From the NCBI GenBank assembly GCA_947628755.1, contig CANRBC010000007.1, forward strand, positions 47,227 to 111,226: a DNA stretch of 64,000 bases, in the 5' to 3' direction. The notes beneath the pieces are model-generated. The model worked only from the letters and a program-made list of their open reading frames with translations. It did no database searches and was not told the origin of the DNA. This stretch comes from an uncultured Clostridia bacterium (GTDB lineage Bacteria; Bacillota; Clostridia; Lachnospirales; CAG-274). Shown piece after piece: positions 1 to 7,609 of the stretch; position 1 is the first letter of the stretch; every line of letters begins with the position of its first letter. A program made the translations under genes and the position numbers.

Positions 1-621
1 ATCAATCCGACCAATCCCGTAGAGGGAAAAAGGGTCGAGGCGGTAAAGAAGTTTATAGAGCATCTTAAGTATGCAAAGGCAATAGGCGCAGACATGGTAG
101 GCACAGAAACGGGCAGACTTGACGAGAATTTCAAAATAGTTCCCCAAACCTATACGGAGACCTGCTATCAGCTTCTTTTGAAATCCATGAGAGAGATAGT
201 ATCCGCAGCTGAAAAGCTGGGAGTAATAGTAGGTGTGGAGGGCGTTGCCACTCACACTCTTTATTCTCCGGAGATGATGCAGAGATTCTTAAACGATATT
301 GATTCGCCTAATGTAGAGGTAATACTTGACCCTGTAAATCTTCTGGACAGAAATAACTATAAGGAGCAGGAGGCTGTAATAGCAAAGGCGTTCAGATATT
401 ACGGCGACAGAATATCCGTAATGCACATAAAGGACTTTAAGCTGGATGAGAACGGCGACGTAGCCTTTGAGCAGGTAGGCGAGGGACTTTTCAATTACGC
501 TCCGCTTTTCAAGCAGCTTAAGGCAACAAAGCCTTATATCACAATGCTTATTGAAAATTCAAACGAAAGCAGATACCACAGCGATTGCGAGTATTTACAG
601 AAAATATATGACGAGGCTTAA
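1..621 (+). CDS. Sugar phosphate isomerase/epimerase, TIM barrel (5'-truncated)
   Basis: The reading frame is open from the first base of the window, so the N-terminus lies outside. The visible 206 residues look like the C-terminal part of an AP-endonuclease-2/xylose-isomerase-like TIM barrel. Family-type metal-binding segments are present: VGTETG, GVEGVA, a strand with ILDPVNLL, VMHIKDF and the late LIEN. These proteins interconvert keto- and aldo-sugars or epimerise sugar phosphates in the cytoplasm. The substrate cannot be told from sequence, and a role in breaking down plant-derived sugars is only inferred. The stop overlaps the next gene by 14 bases, suggesting translational coupling. 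Confidence 0.8.
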   Translation: MNPTNPVEGKRVEAVKKFIEHLKYAKAIGADMVGTETGRLDENFKIVPQTYTETCYQLLLKSMREIVSAAEKLGVIVGVEGVATHTLYSPEMMQRFLNDIDSPNVEVILDPVNLLDRNNYKEQEAVIAKAFRYYGDRISVMHIKDFKLDENGDVAFEQVGEGLFNYAPLFKQLKATKPYITMLIENSNESRYHSDCEYLQKIYDEA

Positions 622-1189
622 AAAAGACTTCTATACAAGAGATACGCTTAGGGTGGCAAAAGAGCTTCTGGGCAAGTATATAGTCCGAGAGCTTGACGGA
701 CACAGGCTTATTCTTATGATAACGGAGACCGAGGCATATATAGGCTCTGTGGACAAGGCGTGCCATGCCTATAACTACAAAAAGACCGAGCGCACCTCCA
801 CACTTTTCAGAGAGGGAGGCTGCAGCTATGTGTATCTCATATACGGTATGTACTCCTGCCTTAATGTGGTAACGGATATTGAGGGAGAGCCCTGCGCCGT
901 GCTTATAAGAGGCGGCGAGCCTGTGGAGGGCATTGAATATATGTCCCGACTTAGGTATGGAAAGGACTATGGCGAGCTTACAAGCTATCAGCTAAAGAAT
1001 TTCGCCAACGGTCCGGGCAAGCTGTGTAAGGCTCTTGCCATAGACAGAGAATTGAACGGCGTATTACTTGACAGACCGCCCCTTTATATTACAGAGGGCA
1101 GGGAAGTGCAAAACTGTAAAACAGGCAAAAGAATCAATATAGACTATGCGGAGGAAGCGGCGGACTTCCCTTGGAGATTTTATATATGA
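608..1189 (+). CDS. mpg: DNA-3-methyladenine glycosylase (AAG/MPG family)
   Basis: This 193-residue protein matches the monofunctional alkyladenine glycosylase family, which flips out and excises alkylated purines in base-excision repair. Hallmarks are FYTRDTLRVAKELLGKYIVR near the start, the ITETEAYIG segment carrying the catalytic Glu, the YGMYSCLNVVT core, and NGPGKLCKALAI. The ATG at 608 is preferred because it aligns with the family's usual N-terminus. An in-frame start at 551 would add a poorly conserved tail buried in the preceding gene. It overlaps the upstream gene by 14 bases and the next start by four (ATGA), so it belongs to an operon-like run. Confidence 0.9.
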   Translation: MTRLKKDFYTRDTLRVAKELLGKYIVRELDGHRLILMITETEAYIGSVDKACHAYNYKKTERTSTLFREGGCSYVYLIYGMYSCLNVVTDIEGEPCAVLIRGGEPVEGIEYMSRLRYGKDYGELTSYQLKNFANGPGKLCKALAIDRELNGVLLDRPPLYITEGREVQNCKTGKRINIDYAEEAADFPWRFYI

Positions 1190-2406
1190 AACAGTTGGCG
1201 CAATATAAGAATTACAATAAAATAGCCATAATGGGCGGAACGTTCAATCCCATACACATAGGTCATCTTGTGGCGGCGGAGGCGGTACGCCAAGAGCTGG
1301 GCATAGAAAGAGTGATATTCATACCTACGGGCAATTCTCCTCATAAGGAAAACGACCCTATGTATAACGAGCACAGATACCTTATGGCGGTGCTTGCCAC
1401 AGTCACCAATCCCTATTTTGAGGTATCCCGTATGGAAATAGACCGTACCGGCAAAAGCTATACCGTAGACACGGTAAAAGAGCTAAGATATATGTGCAGC
1501 AAGGACTGTGAAATATACTTTATAACGGGAGCAGACGCCATAGAGCAGATATTGACGTGGAAAGACCCGGAGGAGCTTTTGTCTATATGCCGTTTTGTGG
1601 CGGTAACACGTCCGGGCTATGACAAGACAAGGCTTGAAAAAACCATAAACACACTTAAGAAAAAATACAAGGGCAATATAGTGTTTCTTGAAGTTCCCGC
1701 TCTTTCAATATCCTCTACGGATATACGCAACAGAGTTGTGGCGAACAAGACCATAAAATATCTTGTGCCGGACTCGGTGGAAAACTATATACTTAAATTC
1801 GGACTTTATTCTACGGAATTTGCCCTTACCCCTCGTATAAACGATATAAACAAAAGGCTGCACAGCGTACTTACGCCAAAGCGTTTCAGACACACTCAGG
1901 GCGTTGCCGAGGAGGCGGTAAGACTGGCGGAGAGATACGGCGCGGATATGGAAAAGGCGTATTACGCAGGACTTCTGCACGATTGCGCCAAGTGCTATAC
2001 CGATGAGGAAAAGCTCAGTATGTGCGAGGAATACAACGTACCTCTTGACGATGTTCTTATGAAGCAGCCGGATTTGGCTCACAGCTTTCTGGGAGCTGCT
2101 CTGGCAAGGGCTGAATACGGCGTCGACGATGAGGATATAATAAACGCTATATGCTATCATACCACAGGCAGAGCTAATATGTCGCTGCTGGAAAAGATAA
2201 TATATATAGCCGATTATATAGAGCCCAACAGGGAATTTTTCCCCGGCCTTGAGGAAATAAGGCAGCTTGCCTATACGGATATAGACAGGGCAGTGGAATA
2301 TTCCCTCCGAAACACGATAGACTATAACACAAATAAGAAAAGGATAATACATCCCCTGAGCATAACGGCTCTGGAATATTACAGGGAGGAAAATAATGAA
2401 AAATAA
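1186..2406 (+). CDS. nadD: NadD-YqeK fusion: nicotinate-nucleotide adenylyltransferase with C-terminal HD phosphohydrolase
   Basis: A 406-residue two-domain protein. Residues about 12-205 are NadD, with the nucleotidyltransferase motif GGTFNPIHIGH at 17-27 and a late ISSTDIR motif. NadD adenylates nicotinate mononucleotide in NAD synthesis. Residues about 215-400 are an HD domain of the YqeK type (RHTQGVAEEA, LLHDCAK and a later CYHTTG). YqeK proteins hydrolyse diadenosine tetraphosphate. In Bacillus these are two adjacent genes; here they are one frame without an internal stop. The ATG at 1186 is chosen because GGAG lies nine bases upstream and it forms an ATGA overlap with the preceding stop. 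rsfS follows, as in the classic nadD-yqeK-rsfS order. Confidence 0.92.
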   Translation: MKQLAQYKNYNKIAIMGGTFNPIHIGHLVAAEAVRQELGIERVIFIPTGNSPHKENDPMYNEHRYLMAVLATVTNPYFEVSRMEIDRTGKSYTVDTVKELRYMCSKDCEIYFITGADAIEQILTWKDPEELLSICRFVAVTRPGYDKTRLEKTINTLKKKYKGNIVFLEVPALSISSTDIRNRVVANKTIKYLVPDSVENYILKFGLYSTEFALTPRINDINKRLHSVLTPKRFRHTQGVAEEAVRLAERYGADMEKAYYAGLLHDCAKCYTDEEKLSMCEEYNVPLDDVLMKQPDLAHSFLGAALARAEYGVDDEDIINAICYHTTGRANMSLLEKIIYIADYIEPNREFFPGLEEIRQLAYTDIDRAVEYSLRNTIDYNTNKKRIIHPLSITALEYYREENNEK

Positions 2407-2767
2407 CAGAGATTCTTTTGAGGCGGCAAGGATAGCATACGCCGCTCTCGACGACAAGCTGGCAATAGATATAAGAGTGCTTGATATAAGCAAAATATCT
2501 ACATTGGCGGATTATTTTGTAATTGCAAGCGGCTCTAATCCAAATCAGCTTAAGGCAATGTCCGATTCCGTAGACGAGAACCTATATAAGGCAGGCTATA
2601 TACTTAAGCATACAGAGGGTATGCAGAGCCACAACAGAAGCTGGGTGCTTATGGATTTCGGCGATATTGTAGTCCACCTTTTCAATAAGGAGGACAGGGA
2701 TTTCTACGACCTGGAGAGAATATGGGGCGACGCAAGAGAAGTGCCGGAGGATGAATTAAAAGGGTAA
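2396..2767 (+). CDS. rsfS: Ribosome silencing factor RsfS (Iojap/YbeB)
   Basis: This 123-residue protein has the RsfS/Iojap pattern: DISKISTLADYFVIASG, the central EGMQSHNRSWVLMDFGDIVVHLF, and FYDLERIWGDA near the end. Family members bind ribosomal protein L14 and block subunit joining when nutrients are scarce. The start overlaps the nadD-yqeK stop by 11 bases, and AGGGAGGA lies just upstream. A strong intrinsic terminator follows about 50 bases after the stop, so this is the last gene of the run. The length is normal for the family. Confidence 0.93.
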   Translation: MKNNRDSFEAARIAYAALDDKLAIDIRVLDISKISTLADYFVIASGSNPNQLKAMSDSVDENLYKAGYILKHTEGMQSHNRSWVLMDFGDIVVHLFNKEDRDFYDLERIWGDAREVPEDELKG

Positions 2768-2816
2768 TACCCCTATACTTTACAATTTACTGTCAGCAAT
2801 TTTATTTTTCACATTA

Positions 2817-2851
2817 AATTAGCCGAGGATTATTTCCTCGGCTAATTTTGA
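2817..2851 (+). terminator. Intrinsic terminator after rsfS
   Basis: A 13-bp perfect stem (AATTAGCCGAGGA with its complement) closes a TTATT loop and is followed by a T-rich run. It lies between rsfS and the convergent tRNA cluster and could act in both directions. Confidence 0.85.
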
Positions 2852-2873
2852 TATTGTTTTTAAAAAAAAAAAA

Positions 2874-2945
2874 AGCGCGAGACGGGATTTGAACCCGCGG
2901 CCCTCGCCTTGGCAAGGCGATGCTCTACCACTGAGCCACTCGCGC
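2874..2945 (-). tRNA. tRNA-Gly (anticodon GCC)
   Basis: The reverse complement folds into a standard cloverleaf. It has acceptor GCGCGAG/CTCGCGC, a D arm GCTC..GAGC, a 5-bp anticodon stem TCGCC/GGCGA around loop TTGCCAA (anticodon GCC), and a T arm GCGGG-TTCAAAT-CCCGT. The discriminator is U, typical of glycine. CCA is not encoded. It is the last member of the Phe-Gly-Gly operon. Confidence 0.96.
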
Positions 2946-2948
2946 ATA

Positions 2949-3020
2949 AGCGGGTGAAGGGAGTCGAACCCTCGTCCTCAGCTTGGAAGGCTGATGTACT
3001 AGCCGTTGTACCACACCCGC
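2949..3020 (-). tRNA. tRNA-Gly (anticodon TCC)
   Basis: The cloverleaf has acceptor GCGGGTG/CACCCGC, anticodon stem TCAGC/GCTGA around loop CTTCCAA (anticodon TCC), and T arm GAGGG-TTCGACT-CCCTT. The discriminator is U and CCA is not encoded. It sits three bases from the GCC isoacceptor, so the operon supplies two glycine acceptors. Confidence 0.96.
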
Positions 3021-3025
3021 AGAGA

Positions 3026-3098
<73 letters not shown>

Positions 3099-3119
3099 AT
3101 ATTGTGCTGAACATTAAAT

Positions 3120-3148
3120 ATTATATAGCATACCGCATGAATTGTCAA
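3120..3148 (-). promoter_or_regulatory. Consensus sigma-A promoter of the tRNA operon
   Basis: On the minus strand there is TTGACA, a 17-base spacer and TATAAT, a perfect consensus. It ends about 22 bases before tRNA-Phe. Such ideal promoters are usual for stable-RNA operons. Confidence 0.92.
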
Positions 3149-3314
3149 GAGTTTTATTTGCGCTATGCTTCAAATAAAAATTTTGCGGAGGTTTATCGCT
3201 CTTTTTGATACTGCTGAAATTTTGTATAATTTCACCGGTAAATATTTGTATAATTACGCTATTGAAAAGCAGGACAAAAAGTCGTATCATTAATTTGTTG
3301 TTTTTTTACAGAGG

Positions 3315-3349
3315 ATAGATATATATAGAATTATTATATATGTATCTAT
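3315..3349. other. AT-rich imperfect palindrome upstream of the small peptide gene
   Basis: ATAGAT...ATCTAT arms enclose an almost purely AT-rich inverted repeat centred near 3332, 36 bases before the 44-residue gene. TATAAT-like hexamers occur further upstream, near 3220 and 3249. It could be an operator or simply the AT-rich core of a promoter. The rest of 3150-3384 shows nothing else I can support. Confidence 0.3.
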
Positions 3350-3384
3350 ATGATTTATTTTGTAGATGAAAAGGAGTAATTACA

Positions 3385-3519
3385 ATGAAAAAATCTTATT
3401 CAAAGCCAATGGCGGATATTGAGGTGTTTTCTATTGAAAGCATAATAGCCATGTCTGCTGTCGTAGTTAATAATAGTCCTACTGTAGTTAGATATACTAA
3501 GGGCAGACTTAATTTCTAG
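3385..3519 (+). CDS. 44-residue peptide of unknown function upstream of the GH105 gene
   Basis: An ATG with a good ribosome binding site (AAGGAG, eight bases upstream) opens a 44-codon frame ending at TAG 3517-3519. The peptide begins MKKSYSKPMADIEVFSIES and continues IIAMSAVVVNN, ending KGRLNF. It has a basic start, a Lys-Pro, an acidic amphipathic stretch and a small hydrophobic patch, with no cysteines. The next gene starts only 15 bases later with its own GGGAGG, so the two are probably co-transcribed. From memory, short 'MKKxYxKP' peptides recur in gut Firmicutes, but I know of no assigned function. Confidence 0.65.
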   Translation: MKKSYSKPMADIEVFSIESIIAMSAVVVNNSPTVVRYTKGRLNF

Positions 3520-3534
3520 GGAGGACAAAAGAAC

Positions 3535-6339
3535 ATGAAAAGATATTTACTTAAAATAGTATCTGCCCTCCTTACGGGAGTTATGCTTGTGGGTACGGCA
3601 GTTCCTGCTATGGCGGATATTTCCGATATACAGGTTATAGATTTGGCGGCAGAGACCACAACACCTGATTATGATAAAAAGGATAACGGTGAAATTAAAA
3701 TATATATTGTGGAAGACGGTAAACGATTACCGGAAGAGATTGATACATCTAAAATCAATTTCAAAGATATGGTTCAGATAAAAGCAGAGCCTGAACGTGA
3801 TAACATGAAATTCGCATACTTTCAGTATGTAACTCCTGCAAGAAGCTATGTTGCGAGCTACGACAGTACTTTTACATTTTATGCAGATCCGCCTATGACT
3901 ATAGAGGCTGTATATACAAGCGATACTCAGTCAGTACAAAAAAATATTGTATCGGGTATGTATAAAGCGCCTGAGTCAGATGGCACAAATACATATTTCT
4001 ACTGCTGTGTCACAGGCGGTACAAACGATATAAGAGCAAACGAAACAACTGCCAATATAACTTTTGGTCGCTCACAAATGGCGGCAGATGACGGCAAAAA
4101 TTCCGAGACCTTTAATACAAGTGCAGAGCAGAATATATATAACAATGAAGCTGAAACATCGGCACCAAGTACGTTTCAATATATAGTATCAAGCGGTATA
4201 AAGGTAGGCGGTCCTATTAATTTTGATGCCAAGGTTAACGGCAGTACTGCTCAAATCAAGACATGGGATTTCAGTACGGGCGCTTTTTATAATATAGGCA
4301 CAAAAGGTACTATAAACGGGCTTAATTTCAGCAATGTTACAAAAAATACTGACAGCATTAATTTGACTGACGGCAGTAAATTAAGTTTCAGCGCCAATGC
4401 AGGAGACAAAATAAGAGTTTATGCTGACGGCAGAAGCACTTTAACTGTTAATGGAGCAACCGAATCTAAGCACAGTACTGACAATACAATAATTGAGTAT
4501 ATTGCAGGTGTTGATACGGTAGATATAAGCGGAACAGGCAATATTACAAAGATAATGTTGAATCCTATGGATATTGCTATATCAGACAGCGGTGATGTTG
4601 AATCACCGAAACCGGAAGCGGCTACCACAGGCACAATAAAAGTTACTGTTAAGAGCAATTCAACAGTAAATAGCGAAGCTCTGCTTTCAGGGGCAACAGT
4701 AACGGCTAAAATGGAGCCAAACAGCGTTACTATTCCGGAAACAGGCGAGGGCATTTATTCCGTAAGCGCACCTGCAGGTGTATATAGTATAAATGTTGAG
4801 CTTAACGGTCAGACTGCCGAAGGCAGTGCTACAGTTGAAAATGGTGAAACTGCGGCTGTTGATATTTATATAAAGGATATTGAGGCTGAGAGACAGGACA
4901 AGATTGATGAATTGATAAATAATCTTAAAGATACCGATTCTAAAAATGGTTCTGTTTGGAATAAAGAAAATGACACAGAACAAAAATGGTCATATATTAA
5001 TGGTTGTATGATTACTGCATTTATGGATTTATATGAAGTTACTAATAATACAGAGTATTATGATAATTCTCTTGAATATCAAAGTTCATTCTTAAATGAT
5101 AGCGGAGTTCCTCTTAAAAATAACGGTAGTAGTACGAATCCTCTAACAAGTGATTCTACTCTTGATAATATAAATCCGGGAAAATCGCTTCTTGACCTTA
5201 TAGAACTTGATCAAAAAAATATTAAGAAATTATCAGATGTGAACAAAACTAAATTTACAAATTGTGTCAATGAACAAATTTCAAATGGTATATTAAAAAA
5301 TGTAAAAAGAATTAATATTGGAAACTTCTGGCATAAAGCAGTATACAATAAGCAAGTATGGCTTGATGGCACATATATGGCTCTGCCTTATATGATACAA
5401 TACAAACGTGTATTACCTGATTATAATATTGCCGGAAAATCAACTACATTAGATGATGTTATAAAAGATATTGTAAATCAATTTACAAATATAGAAGAAA
5501 AAATGAAAAACACCGACACAGGACTTTATTATCATGGTTATGATGCTCATGCAGACAATAGCAACACAACAGATTATAATATAGAAGAAGCTATGAGTTG
5601 GGCAAGAAATTCCGATGATCCTACAGCAACAGGAAACTATAAAGTTGGAACGGGTAAAGCATCAACTGCTAAAAATGATGGTTGTTCATCTAATTATTGG
5701 TCAAGGGCTATGGGTTGGTATGCTATGGCGTTAATTGATTCAATTGAACAAATAAAGTTAGCAGATCCTCAGCTTGAAAAATACCAAATCGAGGTGACTA
5801 AACTTTCTCAGATATTTAAAGATTTAATGAATTCTATACTTAAATATCAATATGAATTAGATGAAAATGGAAATCCAACAGAAAATAAAGGCAATGGGCA
5901 GGGATTGTGGTATCAGGTAACTGATAATCCACAAGATCCTAACAATTATAATTATATTGAAAGTAGCGGAAGTGCTACGTTTGCTGCAGCGCTTATGAAG
6001 GGTTATAATCTTGGTGTTCTTGATGAAACATATTATGATAAAGGCTTAAATGCATTTAATGCACTGACTGATCATAAACTTGAAAATGGCGGACTTAAAG
6101 ATATTTGCATTACCGCAGGTTTTGGAGGTTATGATTCTAGTGGTAGTTCCGGTCATACTTCTAAATCTGCAGGGCAAGAAACCGGCAGGGGAAGAGGTCC
6201 AAGATATTCCTATAGAGATGGGTCCTATGAATATTATGTATCTGAAGAAACAGTAGAAAACGATGCCAAAGGTGCAGCTCCTTACCTTATGGCATACGCT
6301 CAGAAGCTGCAGCACGACAAAGTAGCTGCCGGCAACTAA
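3535..6339 (+). CDS. Secreted multidomain glycoside hydrolase family 105 (unsaturated rhamnogalacturonyl hydrolase-like)
   Basis: A 934-residue exported protein. A signal peptide ends near residue 26 (AVPAMA). Residues about 130-350 form a beta-rich, Asn/Thr-rich module like the accessory regions of pectinases. Residues about 365-445 resemble a carboxypeptidase-regulatory-like beta sandwich. The (alpha/alpha)-barrel spans about 450-930. It has the GH105 motif VWLDGTYMALPYM with the probable catalytic Asp at 611, LYYHGYDAH, WSRAMGWYAMAL (about 722-733) and ESSGSATFAAALMKGYNLG from 809. GH105 enzymes remove the unsaturated uronic acid left by pectate or rhamnogalacturonan lyases. Most relatives are intracellular and near 370 residues, so export and extra modules are notable. 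The catalytic part has visibly more AAT/GAT/AAA codons than its neighbours, hinting at module acquisition. Confidence 0.86.
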   Translation: MKRYLLKIVSALLTGVMLVGTAVPAMADISDIQVIDLAAETTTPDYDKKDNGEIKIYIVEDGKRLPEEIDTSKINFKDMVQIKAEPERDNMKFAYFQYVTPARSYVASYDSTFTFYADPPMTIEAVYTSDTQSVQKNIVSGMYKAPESDGTNTYFYCCVTGGTNDIRANETTANITFGRSQMAADDGKNSETFNTSAEQNIYNNEAETSAPSTFQYIVSSGIKVGGPINFDAKVNGSTAQIKTWDFSTGAFYNIGTKGTINGLNFSNVTKNTDSINLTDGSKLSFSANAGDKIRVYADGRSTLTVNGATESKHSTDNTIIEYIAGVDTVDISGTGNITKIMLNPMDIAISDSGDVESPKPEAATTGTIKVTVKSNSTVNSEALLSGATVTAKMEPNSVTIPETGEGIYSVSAPAGVYSINVELNGQTAEGSATVENGETAAVDIYIKDIEAERQDKIDELINNLKDTDSKNGSVWNKENDTEQKWSYINGCMITAFMDLYEVTNNTEYYDNSLEYQSSFLNDSGVPLKNNGSSTNPLTSDSTLDNINPGKSLLDLIELDQKNIKKLSDVNKTKFTNCVNEQISNGILKNVKRINIGNFWHKAVYNKQVWLDGTYMALPYMIQYKRVLPDYNIAGKSTTLDDVIKDIVNQFTNIEEKMKNTDTGLYYHGYDAHADNSNTTDYNIEEAMSWARNSDDPTATGNYKVGTGKASTAKNDGCSSNYWSRAMGWYAMALIDSIEQIKLADPQLEKYQIEVTKLSQIFKDLMNSILKYQYELDENGNPTENKGNGQGLWYQVTDNPQDPNNYNYIESSGSATFAAALMKGYNLGVLDETYYDKGLNAFNALTDHKLENGGLKDICITAGFGGYDSSGSSGHTSKSAGQETGRGRGPRYSYRDGSYEYYVSEETVENDAKGAAPYLMAYAQKLQHDKVAAGN

Positions 6340-6351
6340 AAGTAAATAATA

Positions 6352-6402
6352 ACACTAAAAAAGGCGTTGCATTATAAAATGCAGCGCCTTTAGTGTTTCA
6401 AT
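6352..6402. terminator. Bidirectional terminator between the GH105 and rubrerythrin genes
   Basis: A long stem (AACACTAAA, then AAGGCGTTGCATT pairing with AATGCAGCGCCTT through one G-U) closes a tiny loop. Runs of A on the left and T on the right allow it to serve both convergent genes. Confidence 0.8.
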
Positions 6403-6408
6403 TATGTA

Positions 6409-6954
6409 TTAACCGAAATATCTCTTAAGCAATCCGTTAAATGCACAGCCGTGTCTTGCTTCGTCTCTTGCCATTTCATGAACAGTGTCGTGAATAGCAT
6501 CAAGATTCTGCTCCTTAGCCATTTTAGCCAGCTTGAGTTTGCCCTCCGTAGCGCCGTGCTCAGCCATAACTCTTAATTCAAGATTCTTCTTTGTAGAGGG
6601 AGTAACTACCTCGCCTAAAAGCTCTGCAAACTTAGCAGCGTGCTCAGCCTCTTCAAAAGCTATTCTCTTATATGCCTCTGCAACCTCGGGATAGCCCTCT
6701 CTGTCAGCTACTCTGCTCATTGCAAGATACATACCTACCTCTGAACACTCGCCGTTGAAGTTATCTCTAAGACCCTGTACGATTTCAGGGTCAACGCCGT
6801 CGATAATACCTACCTGATGCTCGCAAGCCCAGTTAAGATTAGCCTCTTCAACTACCTTGAACTTAGAACCCGGAACTCCGCATTGAGGGCACTTATCGGG
6901 AGGGCAGTCACCCTCGTGAACATAACCGCAAACGGGACATACAAATTTTTTCAT
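6409..6954 (-). CDS. Reverse rubrerythrin (N-terminal rubredoxin domain)
   Basis: A 181-residue protein with the rubredoxin domain first (C6-P-V-C9-G-Y and C22-P-Q-C25-G) followed by a four-helix ferritin-like di-iron domain containing [10 protein letters not shown] and ARDEARHG. This inverted order defines reverse rubrerythrins, which reduce hydrogen peroxide and oxygen in clostridia. The second ATG (6954) is preferred: AAGGAGG lies eight bases before it and only two before the first ATG at 6960. A perfect Fur/PerR-type box sits 23 bases upstream, so control by peroxide or iron is likely. It is convergent with the GH105 gene. Confidence 0.93.
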   Translation of the reverse strand: MKKFVCPVCGYVHEGDCPPDKCPQCGVPGSKFKVVEEANLNWACEHQVGIIDGVDPEIVQGLRDNFNGECSEVGMYLAMSRVADREGYPEVAEAYKRIAFEEAEHAAKFAELLGEVVTPSTKKNLELRVMAEHGATEGKLKLAKMAKEQNLDAIHDTVHEMARDEARHGCAFNGLLKRYFG

Positions 6955-6976
6955 AATCATATCCTCCTTATTTAAT

Positions 6977-6991
6977 TGATAATAATTATCA
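6977..6991. promoter_or_regulatory. Perfect 7-1-7 Fur/PerR-type operator upstream of reverse rubrerythrin
   Basis: The 15-mer TGATAATAATTATCA is a perfect inverted repeat (TGATAAT-A-ATTATCA) and equals the 7-1-7 Fur-family consensus of Firmicutes. It lies just upstream of the AAGGAGG of the rubrerythrin gene. PerR boxes differ only at the outer bases, so either regulator is possible. The PerR/Fur-like gene at 61745 is a candidate partner. Confidence 0.8.
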
Positions 6992-7060
6992 TTTGTAATA
7001 TGATTATAACATTGTATATATTTAAAGTCAAGAGCTTTTCATTATATTGGAAATTCCTAT

Positions 7061-7273
7061 TGAAAGAAATGCTTTTTGGCATTTCTTTCAGTTAGCTAAG
7101 GTAGGAACCAGCCGTGTTTTCCGCAATTTAGGCATAAATGCCTAAATTACAGAAAAGTTCCTGTCCTCAGGCGGGCAAAGCTCGCCTTGCGGATTAAAGT
7201 CTGCGACGCTTTTTTGCAAACTGTTCTTTGTTTTAATTAATGTTTACTGTCAAAATATTGTTTTTTCGACAGT
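7061..7273 (-). repeat. Structured interspersed element, copy A
   Basis: A 213-base element on the minus strand matches an inverted copy at 63564-63775. Conserved blocks, in element order, are the ACTGTC...GACAGT hairpin, GTTTGC...GCAGACTTTAATCCGC, GAGGACAGGAAC, ACACGGCTGGTTCC and a terminal perfect hairpin TGAAAGAAATGC/GCATTTCTTTCA. Two internal hairpin arms differ completely between copies yet stay self-complementary; here they are AGGCG-/-CGCCT and AATTTAGGCAT/ATGCCTAAATT. I do not recognise the family. No protein is encoded. Confidence 0.75.
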
Positions 7274-7326
7274 TTGTCTTTATTATTTATCTGTGCTAGA
7301 TATTTACCCCTTTCTTTGCAAAAAAA

Positions 7327-7360
7327 GACAGATGAAATTTTTTCTTTCATCTGCCTTTTT
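7327..7360 (-). terminator. Intrinsic terminator of the SASP-like gene
   Basis: The minus strand has a stem GCAGATGAAA/TTTCATCTGT followed by a run of T, ending 12 bases after the stop codon of the small Asn/Ser-rich gene. The plus strand also shows T residues, so it may be bidirectional. Confidence 0.75.
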
Positions 7361-7371
7361 CTCTTTAATAA

Positions 7372-7557
7372 CTATCTGCTGTTGCAGTTGTTGTTTGAAG
7401 AATTTTTGTTTGAGTTTTTGTTTGAGTTGTTTGAACTCTTCTTGTCCATTTCGCTGCTTATTTCGTTAGCAAACTCAACTCTGCTTGAATCTCTGTTTGA
7501 CTGATTGTTTGAGCTGTTCTGATTGTTGCTTGAGTTTCTTTCGCTTCTGTTATTCAT
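7372..7557 (-). CDS. Small Asn/Ser-rich peptide, probable gamma-like small acid-soluble spore protein
   Basis: A 61-residue, very hydrophilic peptide made largely of Asn, Ser, Arg, Lys and Gln. Its single ordered-looking segment, RVEFANEISSEM, contains EFANE, close to the EFASE/EIASE cleavage site used by the spore protease GPR in SASPs. A GAGGAGG lies ten bases before the ATG. A sigma-G-like promoter (CATAATA with an upstream AGTATA) precedes it, and a terminator follows. Gamma-type SASPs serve as amino-acid stores in the spore core. The assignment rests on composition, the GPR-like site and the promoter; a low-complexity peptide of another role is possible. Confidence 0.6.
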   Translation of the reverse strand: MNNRSERNSSNNQNSSNNQSNRDSSRVEFANEISSEMDKKSSNNSNKNSNKNSSNNNCNSR

Positions 7558-7609
7558 AAATAAATAACCTCCTCATTACTTTAAGCTGTTTTAATTTGCC
7601 TTACATCAT

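Noticed and set aside
1705..2493. 262-residue minus-strand frame opposite nadD-yqeK
   Set aside because: It is a long antisense frame caused by codon bias. The plus strand carries complete catalytic motifs.
7274..7504. 76-residue Leu/Phe-rich plus-strand frame
   Set aside because: It is antisense to the Asn/Ser-rich SASP-like gene. The hydrophobic residues are simply the reverse reading of AAC/AGC-rich codons.
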